Source: Lysinibacillus sp. KCTC 33748 (lineage in GTDB: Bacteria; Bacillota; Bacilli; Bacillales_A; Planococcaceae). From it: a stretch of 64,000 nt of DNA. Position numbers and translations under genes: made by a program. The stretch covers positions 1-64,000 of the forward strand of contig NZ_MWSJ01000020.1 in the NCBI RefSeq assembly GCF_002237755.1. Direction: 5' to 3'. This document shows, piece by piece, positions 35,337 to 43,896 of this stretch. Numbering within the stretch: position 1 is the stretch's first letter; each line of letters opens with the position of its first letter. A model generated the notes under the pieces. The model did not search any database, was not told the origin of the DNA, and saw only the letters and a program-made list of their open reading frames with translations.

Positions 35337-36976
35337 AGCCAGCTAGAAGATTAACCCTTCGTTTTGTGTCTTATTTTATCTTTTTTTATTTACTAATTAT
35401 TACAGGGTTTATTATAAGTTTGGTGTTTTTCGCAATCTTTATCAATAGTCATGTCGGTGACGATATTCATATAATGTCTTCCTCTGAAATTAAAGATGAT
35501 GCTGTCGTAGAAAAAGGGGATTCCATTAAGATTGCTGATTATTTAGTGAAGCGAGCCGAGGAGAACTTAGGGCAATTATATTTGTTCAATCGATCGATGG
35601 ACATTGTTGATTACACGGGAGAAACTTGTGAACTATGTGGAATGTCAGATAACGAAATAATGGCTCTTAAACGGCCGGGAATGCACACGTGGGAGATTCC
35701 AAAATACCATTTATTATTCCTCCCAGCTTTACCTGTCCAACCTTTTTTTGAGGAAGTAGTTCAGGAGTGGAAGGATAAAGGAGAGATTCCTTCTGAACTG
35801 CTCCAGCGTTTACAGGATAAGAAGGTATCAGTTGAAATCTATAATAAGCAGTGGGATCGTGTAGAAGTTATTGGTGAGCGCTATAAAAAACTTCATAAGC
35901 CTCAATTGCTCGAAGAAAACTACGATATTTTTGAATACAAAGAGCTTAAGCGAAATGCTTTTTTAGAGGATGGATCGACGCTAGTTGTACGTATGCCCAA
36001 CCCAGCGTATAAGCCGTTTGACGAGCCTTTTAATAAAGCGATGCTTTTATTTATCTCCATTTTCTTTGGCGGACATATTATATTGCTAATAGGAATTATT
36101 TTTTTATCGGTTAGCATTTCCCGTCAATTTGTTCGCCCGCTTGTTTATGTAATATCTCGAATCGAGCTACTAGCTCAATTCGACTACAGTAAAGTAATAG
36201 ATAAAAGTATCCATCATCTGAAGACAGGGAAGTTAAAAAGGAAATTTAAATTATTTGAGCCAGTGGATGAATCGATTAATAATTTATCAAAGCGCCTCTC
36301 CTCAAATGAAAGACAGATTAAACATGCGGAGCAATTACGTGAGGAATGGATAACAGGCTTATCGCATGATTTAAAGACACCGTTAAGTTCTATTTATGGT
36401 TATTCAACAATGCTTGCTTCTGAGGACTATGAGTGGACGAAGGAAGAGATGCGCGTCTTTGCAACTACGATGCAGGAAAAGGCAACGTACATGGATGCCC
36501 TTATACGAGACTTAACATATACGTACCAATTAAAAAATAGAGCGATCCAGCTTGAAAAAGTGCTGATACCACTCGCTGTCTGGTTACCTCAATTTGCAGA
36601 TGAGCAAGTGTCTGTAAAGGTTTATGGTGATGTCGTGCTAGAAGCGGACGAGCTTTTATTAAAGCGTATTTTGGATAATCTTATAACCAATGCTAAAAAG
36701 TATACGCCTGACGGTACAAAGGTGAACGTAGAAGCGCAAAATATAGGGAAGGAAATTATGCTGACAATTGCCGACCAAGGTCCGGGAATTCCCCAAGAGG
36801 AGCTTGATAACCTCTTTGAGCGATATTATCGAGGGACAAATACTACAGACGATACAACGGGTACAGGTCTAGGGTTGGCTATTACTAAGCAGCTAATTGA
36901 TTTACATGGGGGTACCATTAGTGTCCAATCAGGAGCGGAAGGTACAGTTTTTGTATTGAAATTTACATGTAAGTAG
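35333..36976 (+). CDS. Sensor histidine kinase with large extracellular domain
   Basis: A 547-residue kinase: helix 1 (about 8-35), an extracellular domain of about 190 residues with a CELC pair near residues 101-104, helix 2 (about 235-260), HAMP-like linker, HisKA with phospho-acceptor in GLSHDLKTPLSSIYGYS, and HATPase with NLITNAKKYTPDG, DQGPGIP and GTGLGLAI. The C-x2-C pair outside the cell could bind metal or form a disulfide. Signal unknown. Partner is the preceding regulator. Confidence 0.9.
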   Translation: MKPARRLTLRFVSYFIFFYLLIITGFIISLVFFAIFINSHVGDDIHIMSSSEIKDDAVVEKGDSIKIADYLVKRAEENLGQLYLFNRSMDIVDYTGETCELCGMSDNEIMALKRPGMHTWEIPKYHLLFLPALPVQPFFEEVVQEWKDKGEIPSELLQRLQDKKVSVEIYNKQWDRVEVIGERYKKLHKPQLLEENYDIFEYKELKRNAFLEDGSTLVVRMPNPAYKPFDEPFNKAMLLFISIFFGGHIILLIGIIFLSVSISRQFVRPLVYVISRIELLAQFDYSKVIDKSIHHLKTGKLKRKFKLFEPVDESINNLSKRLSSNERQIKHAEQLREEWITGLSHDLKTPLSSIYGYSTMLASEDYEWTKEEMRVFATTMQEKATYMDALIRDLTYTYQLKNRAIQLEKVLIPLAVWLPQFADEQVSVKVYGDVVLEADELLLKRILDNLITNAKKYTPDGTKVNVEAQNIGKEIMLTIADQGPGIPQEELDNLFERYYRGTNTTDDTTGTGLGLAITKQLIDLHGGTISVQSGAEGTVFVLKFTCK

Positions 36977-37017
36977 TGGTTTTTGATTGAAGAAGTAAAG
37001 TGAAACACTGTTATTTA

Positions 37018-37061
37018 GGGCAGTACAAGTGATGAAACATTCACCTTGTACTGCCCTTTTT
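37018..37061 (+). terminator. Terminator after the two-component genes
   Basis: GGGCAGTACAAG pairs with CTTGTACTGCCC, then TTTTT. Confidence 0.92.
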
Positions 37062-37089
37062 GTGATATGAACATTGGAGTGTAATTTTT

Positions 37090-37134
37090 TAGGGGATTAC
37101 CCCTATATGAACGGCTCCTTCTTAAAACTATTAT
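37090..37134 (+). promoter_or_regulatory. NreC-like operator and -10 box of the sqr operon
   Basis: TAGGGG-ATTA-CCCCTA (37090-37105) is a perfect inverted repeat of the form bound by NreC/NarL-type regulators. TATTAT (37129-37134) is the likely -10 box, and no good -35 box is seen, as expected for an activated promoter. The repeat centre is 31.5 bp before the first base of the -10. The same distance occurs at 42913-42957. Confidence 0.65.
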
Positions 37135-37185
37135 TAAGGTGTAAAAGTTGTATACGAAAGACAGCATGATAAGGAGGATACACAT

Positions 37186-38379
37186 ATGAAGACTTCTTTT
37201 AAAGTAGTCATCGTTGGAGGAGGAACTGCTGGTATTTCAGTAGCGGCACGCTTACTTCGTCAATCTCATTCACTTCAAGGGGAGATTGCCATCATAGATC
37301 CTGCGGAAAAACATTATTATCAACCACTATGGACATTGGTGGGAGGTGGTGCGGCAAATAAGTGGGACTCTGAACGTGAGATGCTTTCTGTTATCCCTGA
37401 GGGAGCTGTTTGGTTAAAAGAGGCTGTTAGTAGTTTTGACCCCAGTCAAAACCAGGTAATGACACTAGACGGTACAACATACACGTATAATTTTTTAGTA
37501 GTTGCTGGTGGGATAGAAATTAACTGGGGTGCTATTAAAGGGCTGAAAGAGGCATTGGGGACTAAAAGTGTATGTAGTAATTATTCTTTTAAGCATGTGG
37601 ATTATACGTGGGAAACGATCCGTAATTTTAAAGAAGGAACAGCGTTATTTACACATCCAAACTCACCAGTAAAATGTGGCGGTGCTCCACAAAAAATTAT
37701 GCACTTAGCAGAAGACCATTTTAATAGAGTCAATGTTCGTGACAATATTAACGTTATTTTTGGCTCGGCCAATCCAGCGATTTTCGATGTTTTGAAATAT
37801 CGTGAAGCGCTTGAAAAGGTAATAGAACGGAAAAATATTGGTGCTCGATTCCGTCGTAATTTAATTGAAATTAAGGCTGAAGAAAAAATAGCTATTTTTG
37901 AAAATTTAGATACAGGCACATTAGAAGAAATTAAATACGACATGATTCACGTGACACCTTATATGTGTTCACCTGAATTTATACGGACGAGTGCATTAGC
38001 AGACGAATGTGGGTGGGTAGATGTCGACAAGTTTACTTTGCAACATAAAAAGTATAGCAATGTGTTTGGAATAGGTGATAACGCTAATCTGCCAACATCC
38101 AAAACGGGTGCAGCTATACGCAAGCAAGCTCCTGTCGTTGCACAAAATCTTATTGCTTTAATGAGGCAACAGCCAATGAAGCAAACGTATGATGGCTACT
38201 CTTCTTGCCCAATTGTAACAGGCTACAACAAACTGATATTGGCGGAGTTTGATTACAATAAAGAACCTGTTGAATCTATGCCCTTCAACCAGGCAGTGGA
38301 AAGATCTAGTATGTATTTCATGAAAAAGGATTTACTACCTGTTATGTACTGGGATGGGATGTTGAAAGGCACTATGTAA
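37186..38379 (+). CDS. sqr: Sulfide:quinone oxidoreductase
   Basis: A 397-residue FAD protein that oxidises sulfide and passes electrons to membrane quinone, leaving a persulfide. The FAD Rossmann motif is VVIVGGGTAGISVAARL; the redox cysteines are C164 (PVKCGGAPQK) and C341 (YSSCPIVTG), as in type II enzymes, and GIGDNANLPTSKTGAA is the second FAD box. AAGGAGG precedes the ATG. It leads an operon with a DUF1641 protein and a CstB-like enzyme that would use the persulfide. The quinol can be used by the cytochrome bd oxidase encoded 5.5 kb downstream under a similar operator. Confidence 0.92.
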   Translation: MKTSFKVVIVGGGTAGISVAARLLRQSHSLQGEIAIIDPAEKHYYQPLWTLVGGGAANKWDSEREMLSVIPEGAVWLKEAVSSFDPSQNQVMTLDGTTYTYNFLVVAGGIEINWGAIKGLKEALGTKSVCSNYSFKHVDYTWETIRNFKEGTALFTHPNSPVKCGGAPQKIMHLAEDHFNRVNVRDNINVIFGSANPAIFDVLKYREALEKVIERKNIGARFRRNLIEIKAEEKIAIFENLDTGTLEEIKYDMIHVTPYMCSPEFIRTSALADECGWVDVDKFTLQHKKYSNVFGIGDNANLPTSKTGAAIRKQAPVVAQNLIALMRQQPMKQTYDGYSSCPIVTGYNKLILAEFDYNKEPVESMPFNQAVERSSMYFMKKDLLPVMYWDGMLKGTM

Positions 38380-38404
38380 TTAAGAATGAAGGGAGGCGAC
38401 AAGC

Positions 38405-38968
38405 ATGGCTAATGCAACGGTAAGTATGAGCAAGGAATTATATCAAATAATCGAAACGCTTGAGAAGCCAGAAGTTCGAGACTCTTTACAGCGCTTGTTG
38501 GAGAAATTACCGAATGTAGAACAAACGATAGAATCAGCAGAAAATGTTGTGGATTTTGGAAAAGCGGTACTAACTGATGACAAGACGATAGATAGATACG
38601 AGCAATTTGTCTCTACTTATAATGTAGGCTCAGAAACGATAACAGCTATTGTTCAGCTGATGGAGAAGTTGCCAAAGCTTGTTCAAATCATTCATCAGTT
38701 AGAAAACATCATTGATTTTGGTACAGCGATACTTCAGGATAACCAAACAATAGAATACACAATGAATAACTTAAAGAGCTATACCGATTCATACGTCGAA
38801 AAAGGCAAGACGAGTATGGAGTTCTTCAAAATGGTACAGCAAAGAGCAGAAGAGAAGCCTCAACATATCAATGTTTTTTCGATTATTAAATGGACGAAAG
38901 ATCCTTCTGTTCAAAAAACACTTAATTATGTTCAATCTGCACTAGATATTTTAAAAGAAAAAAACTGA
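38405..38968 (+). CDS. DUF1641 protein with internal duplication
   Basis: A 187-residue DUF1641 protein. The same unit appears twice: LLEKLPNVEQTIESAENVVDFGKAV-type sequence near residues 25-55 and LMEKLPKLVQIIHQLENIIDFGTAI-type sequence near 85-115, followed by a tail with FSIIKWTKDPSVQKTLNYV. The family has no known activity; members often stand next to membrane-linked flavoproteins or formate dehydrogenases. Here it is between sqr and the persulfide dioxygenase, 25 and 19 bp apart. A second member pairs with Ndh at 52747. A role as adaptor of the flavoprotein is inference. Confidence 0.85.
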   Translation: MANATVSMSKELYQIIETLEKPEVRDSLQRLLEKLPNVEQTIESAENVVDFGKAVLTDDKTIDRYEQFVSTYNVGSETITAIVQLMEKLPKLVQIIHQLENIIDFGTAILQDNQTIEYTMNNLKSYTDSYVEKGKTSMEFFKMVQQRAEEKPQHINVFSIIKWTKDPSVQKTLNYVQSALDILKEKN

Positions 38969-38987
38969 GTAAAGGGGAGTTTTACAC

Positions 38988-40394
38988 ATGTTATTACGAT
39001 ATTTTTACGATGAGAAATTAGCGCACGCTTCTTATGTTGTGGGATGTCAGGCGAAAGGTGAAATGGTCATTGTTGACCCGATGCGTAATATTGAGCCCTA
39101 TCTTGCTTTAGCAGAAAAAGAAAAGATGCAAATTGTTGGCGCGTTAGAAACGCATATTCATGCCGATTTTGTAGCTGGGTCTCGTGAGTTAGCAGACCGT
39201 GCTGGAACAACGATGTATATTTCCGACGAAGGGGATGCTGATTGGAAGTATCAAAATCTTGAAGGAATTCCTCATCAATTATTAAAAGATGGTGATGAAT
39301 TTACTATAGGTAATCTTATTTTTAAAGTTATGCATACACCAGGACATACGCCAGAAAGTATCTCCTTCTTATTAACGGATCGTGGCGGTGTAGCAGATAA
39401 GCCAATGGGGATTTTTACAGGTGACTTTGTCTTTGTAGGTGATATCGGACGCCCTGATTTGTTAGAAAAGGCTGCTGGTATTCAGGGTACATCACTATCT
39501 GGTGCTAAAGCGATGTTTAAATCATTAGAACGTTTTAAGGCTTTACCAGAGTACATGCAAATATGGCCAGCTCATGGAGCGGGTAGTGCTTGTGGTAAAG
39601 CGTTGGGCGCTGTGCCATCTTCAACAGTTGGGTATGAGAAGCAATTCAACTGGGCTATGCAGTTTGATGATGAACAAAAATTTGTTGACGCATTACTAGA
39701 TGGTCAGCCGGAACCTCCTTATTATTTTGCTGTTATGAAGCGTGTCAATAAAGTAGGGATAGAACTTCTTAAGAACTTACCACCAGTAAAGGTAGTGTCA
39801 AACTATGAAGAGATTACTCGACTTCTTGCAGATGGGGAGCAAGTGATTGATACTAGACCGGCGGAAGATTTCTCACAAGGGTTTATCGCAGGTACGCTAA
39901 ACATCCCTTACAATAATTCATTGACCAATTGGGCTGGTTGGCTAGTAGATTATTCAAAACCATTGTATCTGTTAATGAATCCTTCTCAACTAGATGATAT
40001 TTTAATAGCATTGCGTTCTATCGGTATCGACAATGTTGTTGGTTATGGGGATGTGACGAAAGTTTTGGAAGAGGCTACTTCTCTAGATAGTTATGAAAAT
40101 ATAACTCCTTTAGAAGCAAAGCCGTTCATTGAAAGTGAAAAAGTTCATGTGCTTGATGTGCGCAATCAAACAGAATATGATGCAGGGCATATTGAAAATG
40201 CTCAACATATTATGGTTGGTACACTAGCTAGACGTTTAGATGAATTGCAAACTAATAAAAAAATTGTTGTTCAATGCCAAGGTGGTGCTCGTTCTGCAAT
40301 TGCTGTAAGTGTGCTAAAAGCAAACGGCATTCACGACATTGTAAATTTAACAGGTGGCTATATGGCTTGGCAACAAGAGGTAGTGACTAAATAA
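38988..40394 (+). CDS. CstB-like persulfide dioxygenase/rhodanese fusion
   Basis: A 468-residue protein with a metallo-beta-lactamase domain (1-240) that has the persulfide-dioxygenase ligands HIHAD (H56, H58, D60), HTPGH (116-120) and FTGDFVFVGDIGRPDL, then two rhodanese domains. The first (about 255-365) lacks the catalytic cysteine (LYLLMNPSQ at that place); the second has it in VVQCQGGARS near 425-435. The layout equals CstB of Staphylococcus, which oxidises persulfides and makes thiosulfate. It acts on the product of Sqr in the same operon. Confidence 0.92.
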   Translation: MLLRYFYDEKLAHASYVVGCQAKGEMVIVDPMRNIEPYLALAEKEKMQIVGALETHIHADFVAGSRELADRAGTTMYISDEGDADWKYQNLEGIPHQLLKDGDEFTIGNLIFKVMHTPGHTPESISFLLTDRGGVADKPMGIFTGDFVFVGDIGRPDLLEKAAGIQGTSLSGAKAMFKSLERFKALPEYMQIWPAHGAGSACGKALGAVPSSTVGYEKQFNWAMQFDDEQKFVDALLDGQPEPPYYFAVMKRVNKVGIELLKNLPPVKVVSNYEEITRLLADGEQVIDTRPAEDFSQGFIAGTLNIPYNNSLTNWAGWLVDYSKPLYLLMNPSQLDDILIALRSIGIDNVVGYGDVTKVLEEATSLDSYENITPLEAKPFIESEKVHVLDVRNQTEYDAGHIENAQHIMVGTLARRLDELQTNKKIVVQCQGGARSAIAVSVLKANGIHDIVNLTGGYMAWQQEVVTK

Positions 40395-40410
40395 ACGAGG
40401 TTGTTCTAAA

Positions 40411-40451
40411 AGAAAAATAGCATACTAGTAATCCTAGTCTGCTATTTTTCT
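40411..40451 (+). terminator. sqr operon terminator
   Basis: AGAAAAATAGCATACTAG pairs with CTAGTCTGCTATTTTTCT (one mismatch), then TTGTTT. Confidence 0.88.
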
Positions 40452-40545
40452 TTGTTTATAAGGTTTAGTAAGGCGTTATGAGATTCGTCAATGGAATGCT
40501 AAACGGATTTAGACAACCTTTTTTCTCGGTAAAAGGGGTTAAAAA

Positions 40546-40884
40546 ATGATTATTGTAAGTTTGAGTATATTCCTTCTTATTATTGGTAGAATTATTTATA
40601 AACGGCATATCCCAGTACGTCAAATACAGGAGTGTTTACCGCAAGAGTTGAAAGTAGGAATGGCGATAGTAGATGTACGTGATTATAATGATTCTTACAA
40701 ATCACCTACACCAAATGCATTAAATTTACCAATTGCCTATTTAGTACGTCACATGCATGAACTACCTAAAAGACCCCTTCATATTATTGCATCAACACAG
40801 CTAGAAAAAAATATGAGTGTTCGTATTATTCGTAAAGCGGGGCATGAAGTGAAGAGTTATAGCGTGATAGAAGAAAAAGTATAG
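40546..40884 (+). CDS. Membrane-anchored rhodanese-like protein lacking the cysteine
   Basis: A 112-residue protein with one N-terminal helix (1-15) and a rhodanese fold: AIVDVRDYNDSYKSPTPNALNLPI is the typical first half. Where active rhodaneses have C-x5-R, this protein reads HIIASTQLEKN, with no cysteine anywhere in the chain. It therefore cannot transfer sulfur in the usual way and may bind a partner or sense a ligand. It lies 64 bp ahead of the kinase gene, in the position NreA holds in staphylococci. Confidence 0.8.
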   Translation: MIIVSLSIFLLIIGRIIYKRHIPVRQIQECLPQELKVGMAIVDVRDYNDSYKSPTPNALNLPIAYLVRHMHELPKRPLHIIASTQLEKNMSVRIIRKAGHEVKSYSVIEEKV

Positions 40885-40957
40885 GGCCAATTATGCTGAA
40901 GTAACAAGTAAACTTAAAGGGAGGCTTTATGCCTTTTTAGCTAGGAGTGTGTTTAGA

Positions 40958-41989
40958 TTGGAGAAAGAACAGCTGAAAAATAAATATTTACAGCAAATAT
41001 TTCAATATATTCAAGATGGCATCATCATAATGAATCAAAACCGTGAAATTTTAATGATGAATCCCTCGGCGAAGAGGTTATCGGGATGGGAATTAGGAGA
41101 TCGAGTGCCCTTTTGTTCATTTTGTGAAAATCGTCAAAAATCTCCAAAAGAACATACATGTTATTTAATAGAGCATAATGAGGTTCCTTATTTTTTATCG
41201 AAAATGCCGACGTATCATGGTAGTAAGATAGATGTTGAAATGAGCACTGCACTGATGTATACAGACAATAACGAGCAAGCGTTTCTTCTTGTGTTGCGCG
41301 ATCAGACCCTTCAGTTAAAGGAAGAAGAGGCTCGGATTTCAAAGCTGATTATTAAAAAGTTGATTGAGGCAAAAGAGGAAGAACATAAAAGGCTTGCGCA
41401 AGAATTACATGATGGCGTTGGCCAATCATTATATACAATATCTGTTGCACTGCAGGCGGTTGAATCTTATGTCAAAGACAATGAAAAACTAAATACGTAT
41501 ATCGAAGAAGTACGCAATGAGCTAGAGCAAGTAATGAATGATATTAAATTGTACTCCTATCAGCTTCGCCCCCATAGTATAGATCAGTTAGGGATTACAC
41601 CTACATTAAGCACCCTTGTCGATTCAGTGCAAAAGGTACATCCTGATATTGCTATATCGTTAGAAACAGATTTTGAAGAACGGTGTAATCCATCCGTAGA
41701 AATCAATATTTATCGCGTCGTGCAGGAGGCTTTACACAATGTTATTAAATATGCAAAGGCCTCTAAAGTCGTCATTCGCCTCCAAAAGAAAGCTACAAAT
41801 TTATCACTCTATATAGAAGATAATGGCGTAGGGTTTGATCTACAGTACGTGAAAAAAGAAGGGCTCGGTTTAAAGCATATGGAGGAGCGAATTACACTAT
41901 TAGGGGGATCTTTTAATATTAATTCGGCTCACAATAAAGGTACTCAAATTAGCATTCAAGTACATAATTGGAAGGATGACTTTAGATGA
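40958..41989 (+). CDS. NreB-like sensor histidine kinase, cytoplasmic
   Basis: A 343-residue soluble kinase: PAS domain (about 10-120), HisKA_3 domain with phospho-acceptor H151 in LAQELHDGVGQSLYT, and HATPase with NVIKYAKA and EDNGVGFD. The PAS domain has C53-x2-C56-x11-C68, the spacing of the Fe-S cysteines of the oxygen sensor NreB, but the fourth place (x2 after C68) is I71. It may hold a differently ligated cluster or sense sulfane sulfur by cysteine oxidation. AGGAG is 10 nt from the TTG at 40958; the GTG at 40949 is too close to it. Overlaps the regulator as ATGA. Confidence 0.88.
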   Translation: MEKEQLKNKYLQQIFQYIQDGIIIMNQNREILMMNPSAKRLSGWELGDRVPFCSFCENRQKSPKEHTCYLIEHNEVPYFLSKMPTYHGSKIDVEMSTALMYTDNNEQAFLLVLRDQTLQLKEEEARISKLIIKKLIEAKEEEHKRLAQELHDGVGQSLYTISVALQAVESYVKDNEKLNTYIEEVRNELEQVMNDIKLYSYQLRPHSIDQLGITPTLSTLVDSVQKVHPDIAISLETDFEERCNPSVEINIYRVVQEALHNVIKYAKASKVVIRLQKKATNLSLYIEDNGVGFDLQYVKKEGLGLKHMEERITLLGGSFNINSAHNKGTQISIQVHNWKDDFR

Positions 41990-42618
41990 TTCGTGTTTTA
42001 GTAGTAGATGATCATGTGCTGATCCGTAAAGGGATTGTTCTTTTATTGGAAAATTATAAAGATGTACAGGTTGTAGGTGAAGCAGGTGATGGAGCGGAAG
42101 CAATCACTCAGGCAATATCATTAAACCCGGATGTCATTTTAATGGACGTATCCATTCCGAATGGGTTAGATGGGTTTACGGCTACTCAAGAGATTCATAA
42201 GCAAATGCCTAACGTGAAAATTATTATGTTAACCATGCACAATGAAGTTGCTTATATTCAAAAAGCGATTGCTGTTGAAGCTCATGGCTATATTTTGAAA
42301 AATAGTCAAGGTGGAGTTCTCTATGAGGCTATTCGCACTGTATATAGTGGCCGTATATATTATAACGTTGGTATTCCGCAGGAGCAGCTAAATAAATTGT
42401 TTGAACATAAAGGGCATGAAGAACAATGCATTTTAACTGTGCGTGAGCAGGAAATAATGAGGTTAACAGTTCTAGGATATACGAATGTCCAAATTGCTGG
42501 GCAACTATATATTAGTAGTAAAACGGTTGAAAATCATAAATCAAATATTATGCAAAAACTCGATTTAAGTAATAAAGCTGAGCTTATTCAGTATGGACTT
42601 GCAAATAACTATATGTAA
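41986..42618 (+). CDS. NarL/LuxR-family response regulator (NreC-like)
   Basis: A 210-residue regulator with acidic pocket VDDH, phospho-acceptor D54 in VILMDVSIP, and a LuxR-type HTH (about 143-205) with LTVREQEIMRL and SSKTVENHKSNIMQKL. It is the partner of the overlapping kinase. Regulators of this branch bind inverted repeats with TAGGG and CCCTA halves; such repeats occur upstream of sqr and tauE, so both operons are its likely targets. Confidence 0.9.
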   Translation: MIRVLVVDDHVLIRKGIVLLLENYKDVQVVGEAGDGAEAITQAISLNPDVILMDVSIPNGLDGFTATQEIHKQMPNVKIIMLTMHNEVAYIQKAIAVEAHGYILKNSQGGVLYEAIRTVYSGRIYYNVGIPQEQLNKLFEHKGHEEQCILTVREQEIMRLTVLGYTNVQIAGQLYISSKTVENHKSNIMQKLDLSNKAELIQYGLANNYM

Positions 42619-42684
42619 CAGCGTATTGCGGTTAGGATCTGGTGCAATATGAGAATTGAAATATATGGCTCTACGGCAAAATGA

Positions 42685-42798
42685 GGGGTTGATTTACTTC
42701 CGACTAGCGCTTTCTTGGAGCTGTTGAAGTGGCGACTCCTGCGGGATGAGATTGAAGCCAAGTCCGCGGGAGTCGCCAACTCGGAGTAAAAATTAATC
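42685..42798 (+). repeat. Dispersed GGTTGATTT repeat, variant copy
   Basis: It begins GGTTGATTTACTTCCGACTAG and ends near TCGGAGTAAAAATTAATC, an imperfect inverse of the start. Inside, GGCGACTCC (about 42733) pairs with GGAGTCGCC (about 42771), forming a large hairpin. It differs from the 23100 copy in its middle. Confidence 0.6.
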
Positions 42799-42836
42799 TT
42801 TGTTTATTGTTATATTTATTTTTGTCAGCAAGCTGG

Positions 42837-42866
42837 GATCACTCGAATGATGAGTGATCTTTTTTT
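42837..42866 (+). terminator. Terminator of the regulator gene
   Basis: GATCACTC pairs with GAGTGATC around GAATGAT, followed by seven Ts. Confidence 0.9.
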
Positions 42867-42912
42867 ATTTTATAGAAATAATTTTCAATATTGTCACAGT
42901 GAGTAAAGCTAA

Positions 42913-42957
42913 TAGTGGAAAACCCCTATATGTCTGGAATTACAGTGGGACTATACT
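42913..42957 (+). promoter_or_regulatory. NreC-like operator and -10 box of the tauE-cyd operon
   Basis: TAGTGG-AAAA-CCCCTA (42913-42928) matches the sqr operator with one mismatch in the left arm, and both are followed by TATG. TATACT (42952-42957) is the likely -10 box. The centre-to -10 distance is 31.5 bp, identical to the sqr promoter. Confidence 0.65.
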
Positions 42958-42990
42958 GAAGGCACATAAATAAAAGGAGATGCAAGCACA

Positions 42991-43767
42991 GTGGATATAA
43001 CATTTATAATTGTGATTTTCCTGATTGGATTCGTTGGATCTTTTGTGTCCGGTATGTTGGGAATAGGCGGATCAATCATTAAATACCCAATGCTACTATA
43101 TATACCACCACTTTTTGGCTTAGCGGCGTTTTCAGCACATGAAGTTTCAGGTATTAGTGCGGTACAAGTGTTTTTTGCTTCGATTGCAGGCGTTTGGGCA
43201 TATCGAAAGGGTGGCTATCTTAATAAGCCCCTTATTCTTTATATGGGAGGAGCCATTTTAGCTGGTAGCTTTGTTGGGAGCTACGGATCACAGTTTTTAT
43301 CTGAAAATGGTGTGAATGTCGTATACGGGATATTAGCCTTGATTGCAGCCGTGATGATGTTTATTCCTAAGAAACAAATTGATGATAAGCCGATGGGTGA
43401 AGTAACTTTCAACAAGCCGTTAGCCGCAATTTTAGCATTTATTGTTGGGATTGGTTCAGGGATCGTTGGTGCTGCAGGTGGCTTCTTGCTTGTCCCGATT
43501 ATGCTTGTAGTTCTTGGGATACCAACGCGCATGACGATTGCTACTAGTTTAGCCATTACGTTTATCTCTTCAATCGGTGGAACAATCGGTAAGCTAATGA
43601 CAGGACAAGTCGAGTACTATTCCGCAGGTATTATGATAGTGGCAAGTTTACTGGCGGCTCCTCTTGGGGCAAAAGTAGGTAAAAAAATGAATACGAAAAT
43701 TTTGCAAAGTATTTTAGCCGTACTCATCTTAGCGACAGCGATTAAAATTTGGGCTGATCTATTATGA
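42991..43767 (+). CDS. Sulfite exporter TauE/SafE family protein
   Basis: A 258-residue membrane protein with eight or so helices in two similar halves; each half has the family motif, [21 protein letters not shown] near residue 10 and [19 protein letters not shown] near 155. TauE/SafE proteins move sulfite, sulfoacetate or other sulfur anions across the membrane. The start is GTG after AAAAGGAGA. The sulfide-oxidation context suggests export of sulfite or thiosulfate; this is inferred. Confidence 0.9.
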   Translation: MDITFIIVIFLIGFVGSFVSGMLGIGGSIIKYPMLLYIPPLFGLAAFSAHEVSGISAVQVFFASIAGVWAYRKGGYLNKPLILYMGGAILAGSFVGSYGSQFLSENGVNVVYGILALIAAVMMFIPKKQIDDKPMGEVTFNKPLAAILAFIVGIGSGIVGAAGGFLLVPIMLVVLGIPTRMTIATSLAITFISSIGGTIGKLMTGQVEYYSAGIMIVASLLAAPLGAKVGKKMNTKILQSILAVLILATAIKIWADLL

Positions 43768-43883
43768 TGAAAAAACAAAAAGTGGTTGCCTATAAATCAC
43801 ATGAAAAAAAGCTAATAATTATAAGTTTTTTAGTAGCGGGGATAATGTTTCTTTCAATCATTGGAAGAATTTTTGGTACCTAG
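43764..43883 (+). CDS. Small membrane protein between tauE and cydA, 39 residues
   Basis: The frame begins ATGATG overlapping the tauE stop (ATGA) and ends 13 bp before cydA; its stop codon TAG is part of TAGGAGATG, the ribosome binding site of cydA. The product has a basic N-terminus ([16 protein letters not shown]), one helix ([18 protein letters not shown]) and ends RIFGT. No family is recognised. Tight packing on both sides supports a real gene. Confidence 0.65.
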   Translation: MMKKQKVVAYKSHEKKLIIISFLVAGIMFLSIIGRIFGT

Positions 43884-43896
43884 GAGATGAAATAAA

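Noticed and set aside
37186-38379. NADH dehydrogenase identity for the flavoprotein
   Set aside because: It has the cysteine pair of sulfide:quinone oxidoreductases (C164, C341), lacks the NADH box, and lies beside a persulfide dioxygenase.
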